In this document: piece after piece, positions 58,195 to 64,000 of the stretch
Layout: each line of letters opens with the position of its first letter
How positions within the stretch are numbered: position 1 is the stretch's first letter
DNA from: Phycomyces blakesleeanus NRRL 1555(-)
Lineage: Eukaryota; Mucoromycota; Mucoromycetes; Mucorales; Phycomycetaceae
Length of the DNA: 64,000 nt
Assembly: GCF_001638985.1 (NCBI RefSeq)
Contig: NW_017265145.1
Span: 62,001-126,000 of the forward strand
Reading direction: 5' to 3'
Notes under the pieces: model-generated
The model's input: only the letters and a program-made list of their open reading frames with translations
Databases searched by the model: none
What the model was told of the DNA's origin: nothing
Translations under genes and position numbers: made by a program

Positions 58195-59062
58195 TATAGC
58201 ATAATAAAAGGAAACGATGTTAATTAAAGTTTACAATATATAGATTTGTTAATTGATAAACTTACTTTGTTCTTCTATGCCATTCTTTTCTTGTGTGTCT
58301 GGTTGTCGCTCTTGAAGCTTTCCCGAAGAAGGCTTCTTGCACACCACATTCGTTTACATTGGTAGATGTGCAATCCACCATTCTTTGCCAACCTCTCCAA
58401 ATGCATGATGTAGTATTCCCTGTTTTTCTCTGGGATATTCTTCCATTCTTTTGAGGCCGCAGGATAGTCTTTGTCAATGATATCATGCTTTACCGTACGG
58501 CCTAATGTTTTGAGATGCAGTCTTTTTACTGTCAAATCATAATCTGAAAGAGGGACTAATGGGGGCAAAGGCTGCCCTTGTGGAACTTCTTTGCAGCGTG
58601 CCTTCCAGTCCTGCTCGTGAAGAATCTGAAGCAACAGATTGTATTTTTGTGCTTCATTTTTTCCTTTAAACTTGCCGCCAGTATTGATTACTCACTTACC
58701 GAGCTGATCAGGGTACTCTGTGAGCTGGGCTCTTTTCACAGACTTGGCAATGTGCTCAAGAGCTACAAAAAATGTATGACAATATTAATAAAGTAAATAA
58801 ACATCTAAGCACAGAATATATATGACTTACAACTCTGCTCAATAATGCTTTGTTGCATTGTAGTTAGATCTTCCGCACTGACTGCTGGCACAAATTGATT
58901 GCTAAATTGCCTTTGAAGCTTGCGCAATGCTTGCTTGATTTCAGCAAGATCAACCTCAATCTTTTGAATTGAGTTGAGGAGAGTTGTGTTAATATCAGAC
59001 ATGTTTAAGTTTTTTTTAGCGATAAGCAGTGAGTTGAAAAGAAAAGGTGATAGTTTAGACAA

Positions 59063-60440
59063 ATAGAATAAGAGCGATTTGAGTTTGAGAAAGGCAACAA
59101 TTTATTACAAGCAATTGACAGCTATTTATATGAAAAAGATACAGACAGATCTACAAACAAAACATATAAAAGAAGGGATGCTTATGCATTTGTATGTGCC
59201 TGTCCGCACCTGTCTGCAGTAGCTCATGTGAACATGATATAGTCTTTTTGTGTTGCCACAATAAAACTGTAAGAAATATAAAGATAAAATGAATTAGACT
59301 TTAAATCAATATTATATGTATAAATGTTCATACTTTGCACCATCTACATATTAAACGTTTTAAAGTATATGATATAACAATATTACTCTATACATATTGC
59401 AGATATAGCATGAAATTTGGTTAAAGTTCTCAATGACAAAACCCTGTACCAGTTAAAGTTATAACTTCAAATATACTCTACAGTAGCTATATAACATCTG
59501 AACATCATATAGTTAATTAGCCCCTTTTTATCAACATTAAAGTAAATGTTATGATACTCAAGTCCATATCATACTTATTATCATTATCGACTAAAACGCG
59601 TTTTGATTGATGCTGTCATCAAAGGTAAAAATAATTTTAACTGTCATTACTATTATTTACCAAGAGGCATTTTTGACTGAAACCGTACATTTTTGAAAAA
59701 GGTGTGCTTTAACTCACATTGGCACTTTCAATTAACACCCCTTTTGATCAGTAGTACTTATCTTGATGATGTCAGTAAAAGAGCATCAGACTATAGCCCT
59801 CATTATCTATATCTATTTCTTTAAGTTTTATACATAAACAAGAAAATAATGCTATTAGCTAAATATATATTCACTATCTCAAAAATACTATTAGTATAAC
59901 ACAGATAATATAAATATGTCTTTTCTACTAATGTGTTTAGACAGTACTACTTTTTTTTAACTGTTAATTATTAGAAGGCTGTTTTTTTTTGCCTTTAGTA
60001 TTAGAGAGTAATTGATAATTTATTTAAAAAAAAACATAAATTATTTGGTCATTAATTATTCTAAATATACATATACCTCTATATAAAGCCCAAAGAATAT
60101 CTAATTGCTCACAAGTAAAGAGTACGTGTCTGTTTCACCAGTGCTCTTTTAATGGTACCCCCTTGTCAACCAAGAAGTATTTTAACTTACATCATAATTA
60201 TTAATGAAGAAGAATCTTTCCAACCATGGGAATTATTTACTGACAGGTGTTTCACCTAGCATTAACATTACTGTAATCATTGCTATATCATCATTATGAG
60301 AGAGAAAAAGAAAAAGAGCCGCAAGCATTTTGGTTAAAAAATAAAGAGTATATAAAGATGTCTTTTACATTTAATAAATAGCACCAAAATCCTCTTCGCA
60401 GCTTTATTTTATATATTACATACGTACCAACCCAACCAAT
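59063..60440. other. Divergent promoter region of C2
   Basis: AT-rich, between the oppositely transcribed companion and transposase. It contains ACTCACATTGGCAC-like and (C)TTTTGACTGAAAC-like scattered short repeats around 59590-59770 but no gene. It probably carries both promoters. Confidence 0.45.
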
Positions 60441-63400
60441 ATGTCTTCTTCTAACGCCAGCCAGCAGAGAGATAGAATATCTACACAGCAATACCAATGT
60501 GATCAATGTGTCTTGTTTTTTGATAACTACCAGAAGCTGCAAAACCACAAGAGAATTCACAGAGGAGATTCAGCAAGAATGACTGAAATTGACCAGTCTA
60601 TTCTGGATGATGTTGACATGTACCATGACGAAAATGATACTAGTAATGAAGATGAATCTGTTAGCAATTCAGGTAATGAAAAGAGTTGTAATTGTATTAT
60701 TTATTTTCCAATTACTAAATAATGTATTACAGAATATACTATGGAGTCTATGGAGCTTGATAATACTATTTCATATAAGTGCGCATGTAATTTTGAGGAC
60801 AGTGAGGGTGAAGCTCACATTTACGACAGCAGCCGAATCAGTACAAATACTTTTACCAAGGCCGAGTTGATGAGTATTCATCTGTCTCAATTGATGCTAC
60901 AGCATAGAATTGCTAGAGCAGCATATAGAGACATTGTTCAATTTATAAACACTGTCATCCGAGACCATGACAATATAATGATGGGTAAAATATTATATTT
61001 TCTGTTACCTTGTACTTTAATTCCAGATCACTAACATGTAGTGATATCGTTTTTTTTTAGAACCTGGGGGTAAGATCAGTCATGGTGAAACTGTTGATGC
61101 TTTGCTCAAGTCAAAATCAAGTGTCAAGGGCCATGAGTATGATGTCTGCTCTAGTGGTTGTCGATTGTATGGCATTAATGACGACCAGGAATCTTGTGTT
61201 GACTGCAGCAAACCGCGATACAAGACTGATCCCGATCAAAGTCAGACACCAGCCGCCAGTATGAAACTTATGTCAGTTGGGGATATGCTTTCTCAAATGT
61301 TGGCAGATCCAGCCACAAGAGAACTCCTCTGTTACAGAGCAAACCGGGAATCTGTAGCTGGTCAGCTAACCGACATTTTTGATGGTGACAATTACAAGCA
61401 GTTGGTGCAGCAGGGCCTGTTCTCCAATCCTGATGATATTGCCATTGGGCTTTATACCGATGGGTTTGTCAATCAAAAGAAAGGCAAAAACTCATATACC
61501 ATCATCCATTGCATAATATTCAACCTAGACCCATCCATCAGGTAATTAATTAATTTATTACTATTTATTATTATTATTACATTTTTTTAAAAAAAAATTA
61601 CTAATAAAATACTTAGATATACCAACAAATACCTTTTGCAACTGTCAATCTTGCCTGGCCCCAAGAAGCCAACTCATTTGGACTCCTTTCTTATACCCAT
61701 CATCAATGAATTGCAAGATCTTGAGGCACATGGCTTGGTTGTCAAGCACAATGGAGTAGAGCTTTGCAGATCCAAGGTCTATCTGCTGCTTGCTTCCGGC
61801 GATATTCCAGCTGTAGCTGATATGGCCCACATTGGTTCCCATACAAGTTTATTTGGTTGCTATTTTTGTGAGACCAAAGGCAAATGCCCTACTAACAGAC
61901 GGCATGGCATGTACTTTGATGACATTTCCACCCGGTTAAGACCTTTGGAAGACTTCAAAGTAGGCAACCCTGTAAGTATACAAATGTTCAATTAGCTATC
62001 TTTTTTTTGTACTAAATAACTGCTTGTAATAGTCGAAGAACATATACCAGCCAAGCATATATACCCAACTCTCAACCTTCTCTAAATCATCATTTTTTGC
62101 ATTAGATGAACTTCATTTAATTGCAAGAGGGATTGAAAAGCTTGTGTATGACCTGATTACCGTCACCCTTACAAAGGAAACCAAATTTTATTATACCCAT
62201 TCAGACAATACCCTCAATATCACCAAATACCCTTTTTATAAACCAAAAGCAAACCTTGTAACAATTGGAAACTGTATCACCAGCTCACGAAAATATATAC
62301 CCACCTCATTTCAAGGCAGTTTCAACAACGTATTTGCCAAGATCGATGGTACTCGCGCAGTGGACTGGCTTGACTTTCTCTTATACCTTGTCCCCACTTT
62401 GGTCGTGCCTTATTTACCAAATAGGGCTGTCAAAACAGCTCTATTATCTCTTGTGAAAGGTTGCGCGCTTGCCTTGCAATAGACGTTGACATCAGAATTG
62501 CTTGATGAGATGGAGCCATAAGTTATTATACGTCTCATATATTATCATTACAAATAGCTGATTGTTACCATTTTTTAAATATTAATAATAGATACTTCAA
62601 GCACTGGCACTCGTTTTTATACTAACAAGTCCAGAATAATACCCTGTCTCGTAGTGTTTTCCGACCAGTGCAACATTACCTGGTCCATATACCCTATATC
62701 ATCAAGCAGCAAGGCCCCCTGCGATGCTACTCCACTCGCTCAATGGAGAGAGTAATTGGCATCTTCTCGAAATTGATAAAGTCCAAATCAAAGGGTGGCC
62801 GAAACACCAGTTTTCTCGTCGAGCGATTTGCGATTCACAATTATACCAGCATGGCAATCAGCATCTGTGATGAAATCAACCTCATTTGGCCAAAGCCATA
62901 TGGAAGAGAGAGCTACATGGACCTTCCTAATGATCCTAGTGGTGCGCAGTTGTGGGAGCCGTTTCATCAGTTTGTTAATTTGAACAATGATTCGGTGGAA
63001 GGTGTAGGCGGCCCTAGTGTGAAGGAAGCTTTATTGAAATACTACCGGAGAACAACAGGCTTGACTGGCCACGAGTTTGGTGACTCTGTTGTTGTTGTAG
63101 CTGCACGTCTGTGGATGGACTCAACTGTATATTCCTCATGCATGTACCGAAGAAAGAAAAACAAGACCAGCCATGGCAACCATTACATGATGTTTACTTG
63201 CCCCTATAGAAAGTAAGTATAATATTTTTCGATATACAATCAAAAGTTGCTTACATTCTATTTATTTATTTATTTTAGCAACCGTAATGTAATTGTTCAC
63301 AGCTGGCTCATTGGTACAGTACAGTTCTACTTTCAGCATGTAGATTTCTATGGCTTCCCACACTTTCTTGCTTTCGTGGAGGTCATGAAGGAACATGACG

Positions 63401-63534
63401 CAGCTGGTCATGACTCATCAGTACCTATCGTCAAACAACGGTCACAAAGCACCTGTACACTAGGCCACCAAACGCAACCGACTTATGCAGTTATAAGTGT
63501 AAATGACATTTGTCATCAAGTTGGTCTGGTCTAA
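60441..63534 (+). pseudogene. Family C Plavaka-like transposase C2
   Basis: The exons include 60441-60672, 60733-60984, 61061-61541, 61617-61971 and 62033 to about 62520, then a segment from about 62590 to 63216 and a last exon to 63534. Most introns are GT-AG in phase. Exon 1 has a classical C2H2 finger (YQCDQCVLFF...HKRIH). Later motifs are CSSGCRLY, LYTDGFVNQ, LPGPKKP, GDIPAVADMAHIG, CYFCE, SFFALDELHLI, WLDFLLYLVPTLV, GPLRCYSTRSMERVIG and FVEVMK, ending HQVGLV. Damage: UAG after CALALQ (about 62480), a donor reading ATAAGT instead of GTAAGT near 62520, and an in-frame UAA near 62620. The rest is open, so inactivation looks recent. Confidence 0.75.
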
Positions 63535-63941
63535 TACCTACCGAATGGAAACCAGTTTTATGTAATCGCGCCCTATTATATCTTTAACAACAACATGCGC
63601 ATTACTAAAGGCAATCTTTCTATTCTGTAATCCTTTTTATTTTTATCTTATTTTTCTATATGCTCTATATCCTTATATCTTTTATATTTTTTATATCATC
63701 CTTGTATCTTATATTCTTTTTTTAATTTTCTCTATTTCTTATGTTTTTTTTAATCTCTATATGCCCCGTCTTTCTTTTTTTCTTTATATACTCCGGTTTT
63801 TTTTCTATTCTCTATACACCTTATGCTTTTCTCTTCATTCCCTATATGCTCTATATGCCATTACGCGATTTAAATAAAATCAAATTGCCAATTCATCAAG
63901 ATAAAAAGAATATCTAAAAAAAAAGAACGTAGTTTAAAAAA
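63535..63941. other. 3' flank of C2 transposase
   Basis: T-rich sequence with a loose repeat (TCTATATGCTC/TCTATATACTCC/CTATATGCC, about 63655-63860), then the right terminal repeat of C2. No gene. Confidence 0.5.
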
Positions 63942-63966
63942 TAAAAAAATGGCAGTTATGTTACCA

Positions 63967-64000
63967 TTTCGTTCACACATTCCAAAAATTATTAATCTTA
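63967..64000 (-). pseudogene. Possible continuation of the split MULE
   Basis: The minus strand reads a short piece with NNFWNV in one frame, reminiscent of the W-H-V region that precedes the fragment at 54513-55462 in MULE transposases. Only 34 bp are visible, so this is weak. Confidence 0.25.

Larger units (their letters stand above)
56627..59002 (-). pseudogene. Companion gene of element C2, with Tc1 in its second intron
   Basis: The exons are 59002-58831, 58762-58266, 56848-56760 and 56684-56627, all GT-AG with agreeing phases. An upstream Met at 59062 is possible, but 59002 follows a pyrimidine-rich leader. The product begins with a coiled coil (IQKIEVDLAEIKQALRKLQ). A middle domain has KNEAQKYNLLLQILHEQDW and EWKNIPEKNREYY, then a Ser-rich acidic part, and it ends in a basic nuclear-signal-like tail (KSARKRSRRS). 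Two in-frame stops occur: UGA near 58700 and UAG near 58275. The Tc1 element 56852-58194 sits in intron 2 at its acceptor. No known family was recognised. Confidence 0.6.
55463..63966 (+). mobile_element. Family C two-gene DNA transposon C2, about 8.5 kb
   Basis: A perfect 23-nt inverted repeat (TGGTAACATAACTGCC followed by a T-run) lies at 55463-55485 and, reverse-complemented, ends at 63966. TT flanks both ends and may be a 2-bp target duplication. Inside are subterminal repeats, a companion gene (minus), a nested Tc1 element, and a divergent transposase (plus). The left end interrupts a MULE gene. The extent is inferred from the repeat pair and the coherent gene content. Confidence 0.7.

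Noticed and set aside
1..64000. Reassigned UGA codon (for example UGA as Trp)
   Set aside because: UGA replaces Arg as often as Trp, open copies use UGG for Trp, and LINE-2 ORF1 ends in a UGA that overlaps the ORF2 start. The standard code fits better.

Overview
The window is a transposon graveyard from a nuclear chromosome of an early-diverging fungus, most probably Mucoromycota (Mucorales-like). The signs are an AT-rich background, short GT-AG introns of about 55-107 nt, the standard genetic code, and a mix of Plavaka/CACTA-like, Crypton, Tc1/mariner, MULE, chromodomain Ty3/Gypsy and LINE elements. I see no convincing housekeeping protein gene. The clearest host genes are two tRNA genes: Ala(TGC) at 23.5 kb and Thr(AGT) at 44.54 kb.

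0-23 kb: a CACTA/Plavaka-like transposase pseudogene (family A, copy A1) is split by a complete Ty3/Gypsy chromovirus (166-6317, 533-bp LTRs, 5-bp target duplication ATCTT). Then come a family B transposase pseudogene (7.8-11.1 kb), the C-terminal half of a Crypton-like protein (12.0-13.1 kb), and an A-family element (A2) with an uninterrupted four-exon transposase plus a convergent companion gene (14.8-19.3 kb). Last is the N-terminal half of a Crypton tyrosine recombinase (19.6-22.2 kb) whose first intron holds a Tc1/mariner copy.

23-35 kb: tRNA-Ala, an 8-bp tandem repeat, a pair of roughly 850-bp direct repeats (the second heavily shifted to A+T), a family C transposase pseudogene with a divergent companion gene (27.7-31.5 kb), a family B pseudogene (32.1-34.2 kb), and a probable tRNA-derived SINE.

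34.9-44.6 kb: two LINEs sit head-to-tail in one tRNA-Thr gene. Each is bounded by a 15-bp copy of the first 15 nt of that tRNA, and the last copy rebuilds an intact tRNA. LINE-2 has both ORFs open; LINE-1 is decayed.

44.6-64 kb: a solo LTR, a third family A element (A3) with decayed transposase and companion, a MULE fragment, and an 8.5-kb family C element (C2) with 23-nt terminal inverted repeats. C2 holds a companion gene, a nested Tc1/mariner with an open 355-aa transposase, and a divergent transposase.

Recurrent themes: (1) Plavaka-like elements travel with a second, poorly known companion gene; (2) a LINE targets a tRNA gene but preserves it; (3) decayed copies carry stop codons mostly at former Arg and Trp codons, as expected from C:G to T:A transitions; (4) nesting is extensive. 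Splice sites, homologies and families were judged by eye; no database or alignment program was used.
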